The notes beneath the pieces are model-generated. The model was not told where the DNA came from. It saw nothing but the letters and a program-made list of their open reading frames with translations, and searched no databases. A stretch of 64,000 bases of DNA, from assembly GCF_000428945.1 (NCBI RefSeq), contig NZ_AUAX01000016.1, positions 62,001 to 126,000 on the forward strand. The letters run 5' to 3'. This document shows, in pieces, positions 44,348 through 53,066 of this stretch (within the stretch, counting starts at the first letter, position 1; each line of letters starts with the position of its first letter). This stretch comes from Hamadaea tsunoensis DSM 44101 (GTDB lineage Bacteria; Actinomycetota; Actinomycetes; Mycobacteriales; Micromonosporaceae). The position numbers were made by a program, and so were the translations under genes.

Positions 44348-44460
44348 GACCACTCCCCCGACGTGTGTGCACGGCACTGTATTCGAAGGCGGCTATACGC
44401 GTACTCCCGTGTGGGGTGGCGGCTTGCCTCCCGCCGATGACCTCTGGCATCGTCGGCGGG

Positions 44461-45702
44461 ATGTCCGTGTCGCCGCTGCTCGAAACGTCACCGCGCGCCA
44501 CGACGGACGAGGGCTGGCGGCGCGATTTCCATTGGCGGTGGGCGGCGCAGGCGGCCGGCGAGCTCGGTACCGCGGTGGGCTACTCGGCGCTGCCGATGGT
44601 CGCGGTGCTGGTGCTCGGCGCGTCCGACTTCCAGGTGTCCTTCCTGAGCGTGCTGTCCTCGGTCGTCGGCATGGCGCTGGCGCTGCCGCTGGGACCGTGG
44701 ATCGAGTTCCACCGCAAGCGGCCGGTGATGATCGGCGCCGACCTGCTGCGCTTCGCGTCGACCGCCTCCGTCCCGGTCGCGGCCTATCTCGGCCAGCTCA
44801 CGTACGCGCACCTCTGCGTGGTCGCGATCGTCCGCATGGTCGCCACCCTGGCGTTCAACGCGGCCAGTACCGCCGACCTGAAGCGGCTCGTCCCGGCGTC
44901 GCACCGGGCGGAGGCCAACAGTCGCTTCGAGACAACACTGTGGACCGCCAACACGGTCGGCCCGCCGGTGGGCGGCGTCCTGGTGTCGTGGCTCGGCGCG
45001 ACGGCGTCGCTGGCGGTCGACGCCGTCAGCTTCCTCGCCTCCGCGTTCGCCATCCGGCGCCTGCGCACCGCCGAACCGCCCCGGCCGCAGCGCTCCGCCG
45101 ACCACCACTGGGCAGGCGAGTTCCTCGCCGGCTGGCGGCACATCCTCGCCCACCGCGGGCTCGCGAAGCTGTTCTTCAACGCCCTGGTGTTCGGCGGCTG
45201 CATCATGGCGTCGGCGCCGCTGACCACCGTCTTCATGCTCCGCGACCGCGGCTTCTCCGCCTGGCAGTACGGCCTGTCGTTCGGCCTGTCCGCGGTCGCC
45301 GGCATCGCCGGATCGCTCCTGGTCAAGCCGTTGCTGCGGCGCTTCGGCCAGCGGCGTACGCTGCTCGCCTCGGGAGCCGGGCGCAACCTGTGGCTCGCCT
45401 TCACCCCGCTGGCCGCGGCCGGTACGCCGGGACTGGTGCTCATCACGGTCTCGCAGTTGCTGCTGCTGTTGTTCGTCGGGGTGTTCAACCCGCTGTTCGC
45501 GACCTACCGGATGACGGCCAGCGACGACGCGTACATGTCCCGGGTCATGATGGCCTGGTCGATCAGCACCAAGACGGTGCAGCCGATGTTCATCGCGGCC
45601 GCCGGGGCGCTCGCGGCGGCGACCAGCGCCCGGACGGCACTGCTGGTGCTGTCGGGGACACTTCTGCTGTCGACGGCCCTCCTTCCCTGGCGAGACGCCT
45701 GA
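44461..45702 (+). CDS. MFS transporter, MefA/Tet-like 12-helix exporter
   Basis: 413 residues, 12 hydrophobic helices. The loop after helix 2 has LGPWIEFHRKRPVMIGADLLR, a motif A variant. The central loop RTAEPPRPQRSADHHW separates the two six-helix halves. The sequence resembles MFS proteins of the MefA/EntS type in actinobacteria that export macrolides or siderophores; the actual substrate cannot be told. The start is either ATG 44437 or 44461; neither has a strong ribosome site. Confidence 0.85.
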   Translation: MSVSPLLETSPRATTDEGWRRDFHWRWAAQAAGELGTAVGYSALPMVAVLVLGASDFQVSFLSVLSSVVGMALALPLGPWIEFHRKRPVMIGADLLRFASTASVPVAAYLGQLTYAHLCVVAIVRMVATLAFNAASTADLKRLVPASHRAEANSRFETTLWTANTVGPPVGGVLVSWLGATASLAVDAVSFLASAFAIRRLRTAEPPRPQRSADHHWAGEFLAGWRHILAHRGLAKLFFNALVFGGCIMASAPLTTVFMLRDRGFSAWQYGLSFGLSAVAGIAGSLLVKPLLRRFGQRRTLLASGAGRNLWLAFTPLAAAGTPGLVLITVSQLLLLLFVGVFNPLFATYRMTASDDAYMSRVMMAWSISTKTVQPMFIAAAGALAAATSARTALLVLSGTLLLSTALLPWRDA

Positions 45703-45733
45703 ATTCGTCGTACGCCGGTGGGACCATCTCCTC

Positions 45734-46072
45734 ATGGCGTATGACGAAGAACTCGCCGAGCGCGTACGCGGACTCGTCGCCGGTGAGCGGGGCGTCTCCG
45801 AGAAGCGCATGTTCGGCGGCCTGGCGATGCTGATCGACGGCAACATGGCCGTCGCCGTCCGGGGTCAGGGCGGTCTGCTCGTCCGGCTGCTGCCCGACGA
45901 CCCCGCGTACGAGAAGATCCTCGCCGAGAAGGGCGCGGACGAGGCCGTCATGCGCGACCGGCCGATGCGCGGCTGGATCGCGGTCGAGGAGTCGGCCTGC
46001 ACGAAGGCCGCGGACCTGAAGAAGTGGGTGGGCCGCGGGGTCGCCTCCGCGCGGGCGCTGCCGAAGAAGTAG
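45734..46072 (+). CDS. TfoX N-terminal domain protein
   Basis: 112 residues. Motifs of the TfoX/Sxy N-terminal domain: EKRMFGGLAMLIDGNMAVAVRG (about 23-44) and later MRDRPMRGWIAVEE and KKWVGRGVASARALPKK. In gammaproteobacteria TfoX regulates competence, but single-domain actinobacterial relatives have no known role. Starts 31 bp downstream of the MFS gene and may be translated from the same message. Confidence 0.9.
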   Translation: MAYDEELAERVRGLVAGERGVSEKRMFGGLAMLIDGNMAVAVRGQGGLLVRLLPDDPAYEKILAEKGADEAVMRDRPMRGWIAVEESACTKAADLKKWVGRGVASARALPKK

Positions 46073-46138
46073 CCGGGACTGTCCACATAAAACGGAGGCA
46101 GTGGGCAACCAGCAGGTGCCTTCCGCCGTGGAAGGACC

Positions 46139-49100
46139 ATGACATCCCTCCGTGGCACGCCCACGAACACCCCGGCGACAGCCTGGCCCCGGGTCGCGTA
46201 CGCGGCCGCCGGGCTGGCGCTGCTCGCCGCGCTGACCGCCGCCGCACCGGGCGGCGGGGCGGCTCCGCCCGCGTCACCCGGACAGCCGGCCGGACCGGCG
46301 ACGGCAGCAAGGACGACAGCCGGGACGAGGATCACCCTCGTCACCGGCGACGTCGTGACCCTGGACGGCGACAACGCCGACGTCCAGGCCGGTCCGGGCC
46401 GGGCGGGCATGACCTTCGAGGTCACCCGGTCCGGCGGGCATGTGCGGGTGATCCCCGCCGACGCCGGGCCGCTGATCGCCCGGTCGGCCGTCGACCCGCG
46501 GCTGTTCGACGTGACCGCGCTGGTACGCGACGGCTACGACCGCCTGCCGGGCCTGCCCCTCATCATCGGCTCGGCCGCCAGCCCGACGACGACCGCCGAC
46601 GCGCCGCTGCTGCGGGACGTGCCGGGGCTGACCGGCCGCCAGGCCCTGCCCGCCGCGAAGGCGACCGCCGTCCGCCAGGACCGCGCCCACGCCGCCGACT
46701 CGTGGCGCGCCTGGGAGAGCCGCCTCGGTACGCAGCACGCCCCGGCCGTCAGCCTGGACGCGCTGCGGCACACCACCTCCGGAACGGGCGTCGACCAGGT
46801 CGGCGCGCCGGCCGCGTGGGCGGCGGGCTACACCGGCACCGGCGTCACCGTGGCGGTCCTCGACTCGGGCATCGACGGCAACCATCCGGATCTGGCCGGG
46901 CAGGTCGCCGAGCACGTGAACTTCACCGAGGGCGAGGAGGCCGACGGTGACTTCGCCGGCCACGGTACGCACGTCGCGGCGACCATCGCCGGCACCGGGG
47001 CCGCGTCGAACGGCACCTACAAGGGTGTGGCGCCGGGCGCGAAACTGCTCGACGGCAAAGTGTGCACCCAGTACGGCTGCCTGGAATCGTGGATCGTCGC
47101 CGGGATGACCTGGGCGGCGACCCGGGCGAAGATCGTCAACCTGAGCCTCGGCGGCATGGACACCGACGGGCTCGACCCGGTCGAGACCGCCGTGCAGACC
47201 CTCAGCGCCCAGTACGGCACGCTCTTCGTGGTCGCCGCCGGCAACGGCGACGGTCCGACCGAGGGGGCCATCTCCTCCCCGGGCACCGCGCCCGCCGCGC
47301 TCACCGTCGGCGCCGTCGACGGCACCGACGCCCTCGCCTACTTCTCCCGCCGCGGTCCCGGGCCCGACGGCACGATCAAACCCGAGATCACCGCCCCCGG
47401 CGTCGCCATCACCTCCGCGCGCAGCGCCGACTCCGGCCTGCCGGGGGACGCGTACACGCAGCTGAGCGGGACGTCCATGGCCACGCCGCACGTCGCCGGC
47501 GGCGCCGCGCTGCTCGCCCAGCAACACCCGACGTGGTCCGGGCAGGCGCTGAAGGCCGCGCTCATGTCCGCAGCCCTTCCCAATTCCACCCTCTCCGTGT
47601 ACGCGCAGGGCGGCGGCCGGCTCGACGTCGCCCGGGCGGTACGCCAGAACGTCACGAGCACCACGCCCGGCGTCTCCTTCGGTTTCCGGCCCTGGCCGCA
47701 CACCGCCGACCCGGTGACGAGCGCGAGCGTGGCGTACCACAACGACGGCGCGCAGCCGGTGACGCTGACGCTGGCGATGACGGGCGCCCCGGCGGGACTG
47801 TTCACCCTGGGCACGTCGACGGTGACCGTCCCCGCCGGCGGCGACGCCACGGTGGCGGTCACGGCGGACACGCGTACCGGTCCGGACGGCCACCTCGGCG
47901 GCTGGCTGACGGCCACGGCCGGCGACACCGTCGTGCGTACGCCGGTGGCCGTCGACAAGGAGGTCGAGAGCTACACCGTGACACTGGTGCACCACGACCG
48001 CTCCGGCGGCACGCCGTCCTTCTACGGCACCCAGATGGCCTTGCGGAACAGCGACGTCGAGGCACCCGGCGTGTGGGGACCGGACCCCGGCGACACCGAG
48101 ACCCTGCGGCTGCCGCGTGGTCACTACTCGCTGACCAGCTACATGGGCCACAGCGGCGACGGCCCGAAGGGCGACCAGACCGGCGCCTACTCGGTCCTGA
48201 TGGGACAGCCCGACATCGACGTCAGCCACGACCAGACCATCGTCCTCGACGCGCGTACCGCCCAGCCGGTCTCGGTCACCGTTCCCCGGGCCGATGCCGC
48301 GCAGGCGTACGGGGCGGTCGCGGCCTACGACCGGCGGCCGCACGGCACCGCGGGATCGGCGGTCATCTCGAACTCGTTCGCGTCCGTCTACACCGGACAG
48401 ATCGCCCCGGCCCCGCTCGACAACGGCTTCATCTCCATCCTCTACGGCCAGTGGGCCCGCCCCGGCGCCGACAGCCCCTACGTGTACGCCCTGACCTTCC
48501 CCGAACCCGGCCGGCTGGTGACGGGATACCAGCGCGCCGTGACCGACGCCGGGCTGGCCCGGGTGGACGCCGACTTCACCCGCGTCCGACCGGGCACCAC
48601 CGGCTGGAAGCGGATCCGCCCGTCCGTACCCGCGTGGGGCGTCGGCGCGTTCGGCCCGGACCTCGCCTTCGACCTGCCGTTCACCCGGACCGAGTACTAC
48701 AGCCCCGACCCGGACACCGCGTTCGCGGGCGACTTCATCGAAGCCGCGTCCGACACCGGCGACGCCACCCGCGTCACCCAGGGCGACTACGGCACGTACG
48801 CGGCCGGGCACGCGTACCGGGAACACTGGAACCGGCCCGTCTTCGGTCCCGGGCTCGGCGCCGGGACGGGCCAGGGCGTGGTCCGCGAAGGCGACACTCT
48901 CACCGTCGACGTGCCCCTGTACGCCGACGGTGACGGGCGGCCGGGCTCGGCGGTGACGAGCACGCTGACGGCCACGCTGACCCGAGATGGCACACCCGTC
49001 GCCATCACTCCGGGCGAGACCGGGTTCACCGCGGCCCTGCCGCCGGGCTCGGCCGCGTACCAGGTGCAGCTGGCGACCGAGAGCGAAGGGCCGCTGTCGA

Positions 49101-49465
49101 CGCGTACGACGGTGTCCTGGTCCTTCCGGTCCGCGACGACCAGCGGCGCGGTACCGCTGCCGCTGTGGTGGATCAAAGCCGCACCGGCCGCGGACCTGTA
49201 CGCGACGGTGCCCGCGAACGCGACGCACACGCTGACGGTGAGCGCGGTGCCGCAGGCGGGGTCGACGCCGGGCCGGCTGCTCGCGACGGTGACCGAGGTG
49301 TCGTTCGACGACGGGCGCACCTGGCGCGCGGCGGCGCTGTCCGGCGGCTGCGCCCAGGTACGCACACCGGCCGGCACCGGCTTCGTCTCGGTACGCGTGA
49401 CGGCAGCCGACAGCGCGGGCAACACGGTCCGGGAGACGGTCGTCCGCGCCTACCGCTTCGCCTGA
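46139..49465 (+). CDS. Large secreted subtilisin-like (S8) serine protease
   Basis: 1108 residues. A signal peptide (about 1-50) precedes a pro-region with ITLVTGDVVTLDGD (about 60). The S8 catalytic triad is complete: Asp in VAVLDSGIDGNHPDL (about 242), His in GHGTHVAATIAG (about 276), Ser in GTSMATPHVAGGAALL (about 446). About 600 further residues form beta-sandwich domains including one that ends WSFR. Likely secreted and involved in nutrient scavenging or wall turnover. The ATG at 46139 follows GGAAGGA. A strong terminator follows. Confidence 0.95.
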   Translation: MTSLRGTPTNTPATAWPRVAYAAAGLALLAALTAAAPGGGAAPPASPGQPAGPATAARTTAGTRITLVTGDVVTLDGDNADVQAGPGRAGMTFEVTRSGGHVRVIPADAGPLIARSAVDPRLFDVTALVRDGYDRLPGLPLIIGSAASPTTTADAPLLRDVPGLTGRQALPAAKATAVRQDRAHAADSWRAWESRLGTQHAPAVSLDALRHTTSGTGVDQVGAPAAWAAGYTGTGVTVAVLDSGIDGNHPDLAGQVAEHVNFTEGEEADGDFAGHGTHVAATIAGTGAASNGTYKGVAPGAKLLDGKVCTQYGCLESWIVAGMTWAATRAKIVNLSLGGMDTDGLDPVETAVQTLSAQYGTLFVVAAGNGDGPTEGAISSPGTAPAALTVGAVDGTDALAYFSRRGPGPDGTIKPEITAPGVAITSARSADSGLPGDAYTQLSGTSMATPHVAGGAALLAQQHPTWSGQALKAALMSAALPNSTLSVYAQGGGRLDVARAVRQNVTSTTPGVSFGFRPWPHTADPVTSASVAYHNDGAQPVTLTLAMTGAPAGLFTLGTSTVTVPAGGDATVAVTADTRTGPDGHLGGWLTATAGDTVVRTPVAVDKEVESYTVTLVHHDRSGGTPSFYGTQMALRNSDVEAPGVWGPDPGDTETLRLPRGHYSLTSYMGHSGDGPKGDQTGAYSVLMGQPDIDVSHDQTIVLDARTAQPVSVTVPRADAAQAYGAVAAYDRRPHGTAGSAVISNSFASVYTGQIAPAPLDNGFISILYGQWARPGADSPYVYALTFPEPGRLVTGYQRAVTDAGLARVDADFTRVRPGTTGWKRIRPSVPAWGVGAFGPDLAFDLPFTRTEYYSPDPDTAFAGDFIEAASDTGDATRVTQGDYGTYAAGHAYREHWNRPVFGPGLGAGTGQGVVREGDTLTVDVPLYADGDGRPGSAVTSTLTATLTRDGTPVAITPGETGFTAALPPGSAAYQVQLATESEGPLSTRTTVSWSFRSATTSGAVPLPLWWIKAAPAADLYATVPANATHTLTVSAVPQAGSTPGRLLATVTEVSFDDGRTWRAAALSGGCAQVRTPAGTGFVSVRVTAADSAGNTVRETVVRAYRFA

Positions 49466-49474
49466 CCAAGTACA

Positions 49475-49519
49475 CCGACCTGCCTGAGCATATGTACACG
49501 CGTTGCTCAGGCAGGTCGG
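49475..49519 (+). terminator. 16-bp perfect terminator hairpin after the S8 protease gene
   Basis: CCGACCTGCCTGAGCA (49475-49490) pairs exactly with TGCTCAGGCAGGTCGG (49504-49519) around a 13-base loop, followed by a short T-rich patch (CTCTTTT at 49526-49532). It is 10 bp past the protease stop. Confidence 0.85.
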
Positions 49520-49532
49520 CGGCACTCTTTTC

Positions 49533-49673
49533 GGGTGACCGAACCGCGGTGAAGGATGCTTCGCCCGACCAACCTGGCAGTGGAGTCCCCGGAGCGCAGC
49601 GATAGGGGCGGAACGGTCTCCCGCGGGAGGAGCGGAGGTGAGATCGACGAACCCGGGACATGAATGTGATCTT
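49533..49673 (-). repeat. Dispersed structured element (CCCGGGTTCG family), copy C
   Basis: Reverse-orientation copy. The central part (CCCGGGTTCG to CTCCACTGCCA) is almost identical to copy A, including the same CCCC/GGGG hairpin. The distal third is shorter and diverged. It lies between the S8 terminator and the cyclase-family gene, in the opposite orientation to both neighbours. Confidence 0.7.
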
Positions 49674-49753
49674 GAATTTGAGCTTTACCCGGTGTTGTCT
49701 CGAACCGTGGCGAGGTTCTTGATCGGCTATGGCCTGGTCCGCACAATACGCGG

Positions 49754-50422
49754 ATGACCGACTCCCGCCTCGTCGAGCTGAGCCATGTCCTCGTCCCCGG
49801 CATGACGACCTATCCGGGGCTGCCCGGTCCGGAGATCCGGCCGTACCTCTCCCGCGAGGACTCCCGGTCGCACTACGCCGCCGGCACCGAGTTCACCATC
49901 GACTGGCTGACGATGCTGAGCAACAGCGGCACCTATGTGGACAGTCCGTTCCACCGGTACGCCGACGGCGCCGACCTGGCCGACCTGCCGCTGTCCAAGT
50001 TCGCCGACCTGCCGGTGGTGGTCGTCGACGCGACGGCGGCGACGGAGCGTGGCATCCCGGCGGCGGCCCTGGCCGGTCTCGGCGTACGCGACGCGGCCGT
50101 TCTCCTGCACACCGGCTGGGACCGGCACTTCGGCACGCCCGCGTACGGGGTGGACGCCCCGTTCCTGACGGCGGAGGCGGCCGAGCTGCTGGTGGCCGAG
50201 GGCGCGAGGCTCGTCGGCATCGACGCGGTCAACATCGACGACACGACCCCGGGCGGCGAGCGGCCCTGCCACTCGGCGCTGCTGGCGGCCGGCATCCCGA
50301 TCGTGGAGCACCTGACCGGGCTCGCGCGGCTGCCCGCGACGGGGGCCCGGCTGCACGCGGCTCCGCTGCGCGTCCGGGGACTCGGGACCGTGGCCGTCCG
50401 CGCGTACGCGATCCTGCCCTGA
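49754..50422 (+). CDS. Cyclase-family hydrolase (kynurenine-formamidase-like)
   Basis: 222 residues. Overall match to the cyclase/formamidase family: the VELSHVLVPGMTTYPGLPGP start, the central metal-site region, and AVLLHTGWDRHF. The canonical metal motif HxGTHxDxPxH reads NSGTYVDSPFH here (about 56-66): two of the His ligands are Asn and Tyr, while the Asp and last His remain. Metal binding may therefore be altered. It could hydrolyse a cyclic amide or ester. ATG start; no strong ribosome site. Confidence 0.85.
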   Translation: MTDSRLVELSHVLVPGMTTYPGLPGPEIRPYLSREDSRSHYAAGTEFTIDWLTMLSNSGTYVDSPFHRYADGADLADLPLSKFADLPVVVVDATAATERGIPAAALAGLGVRDAAVLLHTGWDRHFGTPAYGVDAPFLTAEAAELLVAEGARLVGIDAVNIDDTTPGGERPCHSALLAAGIPIVEHLTGLARLPATGARLHAAPLRVRGLGTVAVRAYAILP

Positions 50423-50424
50423 GC

Positions 50425-51285
50425 TCAGGCGAGGTGGGCCGCCGCCGCGAGGATCAGGTTCTCCGGCGGCGCGCCCTCGCCGCGCAGCGGCAGGGCGACG
50501 AGCGTGCCGTCGCGCAGCCTGCAGTGGACGCCGCCCTTGACGTGCGGCGTCGCCGCGCTCGGGCCCACCAGCCCGATGTCCTCGACGTCCGCCCACGCCA
50601 CCGGCGGATTCCCGTCGAAGCTGATGCCCGCCGGCATGATGTCCGCGCGTCGCAGCTCGGCGGCCTGGGGTACGCGCAGCCGGCGCCAGAAGCCGACGAG
50701 GACCAGGCTGCCGGCCACCCCGAAGAGATTGAGCCAGCCCTTGGGCCGGTCGAGTTGCGTGTGCAGCGGCAGTCCGGATCGCCGGAAGATGAACGCCGCG
50801 ACCGCGACGGACCCCACCGCCATCGCCAGCAAGGTCAGGTAACGCGGCCGCGACCGGGACGGCTCCTCGTCCCCCGTCGGGCCGGCCTGCGGTGACGACA
50901 GGAACGACAGGATGTTCGGCACCTCCGCCCAGGCCGGTACGCCTTTGCGGGCCGTCCAGCGCCCGGCGGCGATGACAAGAGCGGCGCCGCCCAGGATCGG
51001 GCCGGCCCAGAGAAGGTTGGCGAGGCCGTGGGTCTGGACCGTGCCGCCGACCGCGATGAGGGCGAGGGCCATGCCGAGGAACAGGGAGGTTCCCGCGATC
51101 AGCATGAGGTTGCGCCACCACGGCCACGGCTGCTCGTAGCGCAGCCAGCCGACCACGACCGCCGCCACGGCCGGATCCGGATGCCCCTGATCGGCCTCGC
51201 CCAGCCGCCGGGCCTCGGCGCGTACTTCCTCGGGGAGGGCGTACCAGGCGTCGTGGGCCGCGGGGCCGACCGGGATCGTCACCAT
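50425..51285 (-). CDS. Membrane protein with PH-like C-terminal domain
   Basis: 286 residues. A soluble N-terminal region of about 55 residues precedes two helices (about 58-105) and, after a linker, two more (about 145-200). The C-terminal 80 residues (RADIMPAGISFDGNPPVAWADVEDIGLV and later CRLRDGTLVALPLRG) have the strand pattern of bacterial PH-like domains. No enzyme motif. Convergent with the cyclase gene (2-bp gap). Confidence 0.6.
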   Translation of the reverse strand: MVTIPVGPAAHDAWYALPEEVRAEARRLGEADQGHPDPAVAAVVVGWLRYEQPWPWWRNLMLIAGTSLFLGMALALIAVGGTVQTHGLANLLWAGPILGGAALVIAAGRWTARKGVPAWAEVPNILSFLSSPQAGPTGDEEPSRSRPRYLTLLAMAVGSVAVAAFIFRRSGLPLHTQLDRPKGWLNLFGVAGSLVLVGFWRRLRVPQAAELRRADIMPAGISFDGNPPVAWADVEDIGLVGPSAATPHVKGGVHCRLRDGTLVALPLRGEGAPPENLILAAAAHLA

Positions 51286-51348
51286 GAGCCGATGGTAGAC
51301 GCGAGACGCATGCGTATGGTCCGGCCGGATATGGGGTAACGCCGATGC

Positions 51349-51654
51349 GTGGACTTCTTCGGCTACTTCGCACTGGCGTGGACGCTGGTCTACCTCGGCG
51401 TCCGGTACGCCGGCGCGCGGCGACCGGGCCCGGCTCCGAACCTTGCCGCCGCCGCACCCGGTCCGGCATCGGTTTCCATGCCGGTGTCCATGTCACTGTC
51501 CGTGGAGGGCCGCAGCCCCGCATCGGTGGTCACGACCCAGTCCCCCACGCGGGCCGACCGTCGGCGGCGCCCGCTGTGGCCGGCCATCGCCCTGGGCGCT
51601 GTGGGAGCGGTCGCCGCCACTGCGTGGATCCTGCGCCGCCGCAGCACCGGCTGA
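51349..51654 (+). CDS. Small two-helix membrane protein
   Basis: 101 residues with hydrophobic helices near both ends (about 4-20 and 77-94) and an Ala/Ser/Pro-rich middle. GTG start. Codon bias and the clean two-helix layout favour a real gene, but nothing else identifies it. Divergent from the PH-like membrane-protein gene. Confidence 0.45.
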   Translation: MDFFGYFALAWTLVYLGVRYAGARRPGPAPNLAAAAPGPASVSMPVSMSLSVEGRSPASVVTTQSPTRADRRRRPLWPAIALGAVGAVAATAWILRRRSTG

Positions 51655-51796
51655 TCAGCCGCGGCACCACCTGATCAGCCGCGGTGCCGCCCGATCGACG
51701 GGCGACGGTCCGGCTGCCGGACGGTTGGACATCCGCCACCGAACAGCCGTGGAAGTCCGTCCGCACGGAACGGGAAAACACCCCTACCCTGTGCCG

Positions 51797-52390
51797 ATGA
51801 TCATGCCCGATTCCCTGGTCGTCACCGGCACCGGCCTGCCGGACGTCTGCGTACGCCACGGTTCTCCTGCCCTCGCCAAGCAGGACTTCAAGGTCTTCAC
51901 GCGGATGCCCTGGTGGCCGTTCCTCTTCGTGCCCGTCATGGCCGTCGTCTCGCTCTTCTTCGCGACGCATTGGCTGGCCGCCGCCGGCGCGGTCCCGTAT
52001 CTGGCCGTACGCGTACGCCGGGACTCCCTGGACGTGCGCGCCTGGGCGTTCTGCCGCGCCTGCGTGAAGACCCACGTCGTGCGGCTGCTGATCACGATGG
52101 CGATCTTCCTCGCCGGAGTGGCCGCCACAGTGTGGATCTTCGCCGCGGTCACCGACGAGGAGCAGCACCCCGAGCTGTGGCTGCTCGGCGTGCTCGTGCT
52201 CGTGGTCGCCGGGTTCGCGTTCTATCCGCTGTCGACGTGGCGGTTCATCGCCCGGGCCCACGTGGTGGGCGGCGGATCCGCCGTCAAGGTACGCGACCCG
52301 CACCCCGGGTACGCGGCCGCGGCGGAGCAGCGCCTGGCCGCGAGCGGCTACCGCCCGGACGGCTCGCACCTCCCCGTCGCCGTCGCCTGA
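51797..52390 (+). CDS. Membrane protein of unknown function
   Basis: 197 residues. Four hydrophobic helices in two pairs (about 43-75 and 103-150), with short loops RVRRDSLDVRAWAFCRACVKTH between them and a soluble C-terminal tail. A CxxC in CRAC could bind metal or form a disulfide. ATG 51797 (or GTG 51791) lies close to a TACCCT box, so the message may be leaderless. No family assigned. Confidence 0.6.
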   Translation: MIMPDSLVVTGTGLPDVCVRHGSPALAKQDFKVFTRMPWWPFLFVPVMAVVSLFFATHWLAAAGAVPYLAVRVRRDSLDVRAWAFCRACVKTHVVRLLITMAIFLAGVAATVWIFAAVTDEEQHPELWLLGVLVLVVAGFAFYPLSTWRFIARAHVVGGGSAVKVRDPHPGYAAAAEQRLAASGYRPDGSHLPVAVA

Positions 52391-52397
52391 ACCGGAG

Positions 52398-52429
52398 TCC
52401 GGCCCGGCCGCCGAAGCAGCCGGGCCGGA
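52398..52429. terminator. 11-bp perfect terminator hairpin
   Basis: TCCGGCCCGGC (52398-52408) pairs exactly with GCCGGGCCGGA (52419-52429). Located between convergent genes ending at 52390 and 52441. Confidence 0.75.
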
Positions 52430-52440
52430 TCACCGCCGGA

Positions 52441-52884
52441 TCAGGCGTCACGGATCCAGTCGAAGGTGACCGTGTCGCCGCTGCGCTGGTTGAGCGTGGC
52501 GTTGGTGAGCCGGTACATGTCGGTGTGCACGCCGAACAGCTTGGCCTTCATCAGCTCCACGTACATGACGTCGCTGAGCAGGAACGTCATGCACGTCGTG
52601 CCGTGGTTGGCGTTCTGGGTGTACACGCCCTGGAGCTTGCCGTTGTTCCAGCCCCGCGCCTCGATGCCCTTCCACCAGGTCACGTCGACCGCCGTGTGCA
52701 GGCAGACCTGCACCGAGCCCGGCGCGACGTTCTGGATCTGCGTGACGCGGATCGAGTCCTCCGACGACACGGTCGGGAAGTTGGACCAGGACAGCGACGT
52801 GTCGGCGTTCGCCGGGCCGGCGAGCGCGACGACGGCCAGCACCGCGAGTCCGACCGCCACCGCGGCCCGCTGCATCATCTTCAT
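52441..52884 (-). CDS. Small secreted protein of unknown function
   Basis: 147 residues. Signal peptide of about 28 residues (MKMMQRAA followed by a hydrophobic core, ending PANA). The mature 120 residues are beta-rich with two Cys (VCLHT and TTCMTF) that could form a disulfide. ATG 52884 is chosen because AAGGGGGAAA lies 5 bases upstream; the longer open frame covers promoter sequence. Divergent from the histidine kinase gene. Confidence 0.75.
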   Translation of the reverse strand: MKMMQRAAVAVGLAVLAVVALAGPANADTSLSWSNFPTVSSEDSIRVTQIQNVAPGSVQVCLHTAVDVTWWKGIEARGWNNGKLQGVYTQNANHGTTCMTFLLSDVMYVELMKAKLFGVHTDMYRLTNATLNQRSGDTVTFDWIRDA

Positions 52885-53066
52885 CGGTTTCCCCCTTGTC
52901 CAGTGCGTCGCGTCCGTCTGATCGCGACGGTCAGCGTCGTGCTGACGAGTACCGACGGTAGGAACCGGGGCCCGGGCGGACATCCGTGCCAGCACGTAAT
53001 CGGCGGCGATCGTCGGATGGCCGACGATCACGCTCGCCGGGCGCCGCGGCTGCGCACCATGTGGTC

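Noticed and set aside
46274-49525. 1083-codon minus-strand open frame opposite the S8 protease
   Set aside because: Antisense shadow; the plus strand has the complete Asp/His/Ser triad and signal peptide.
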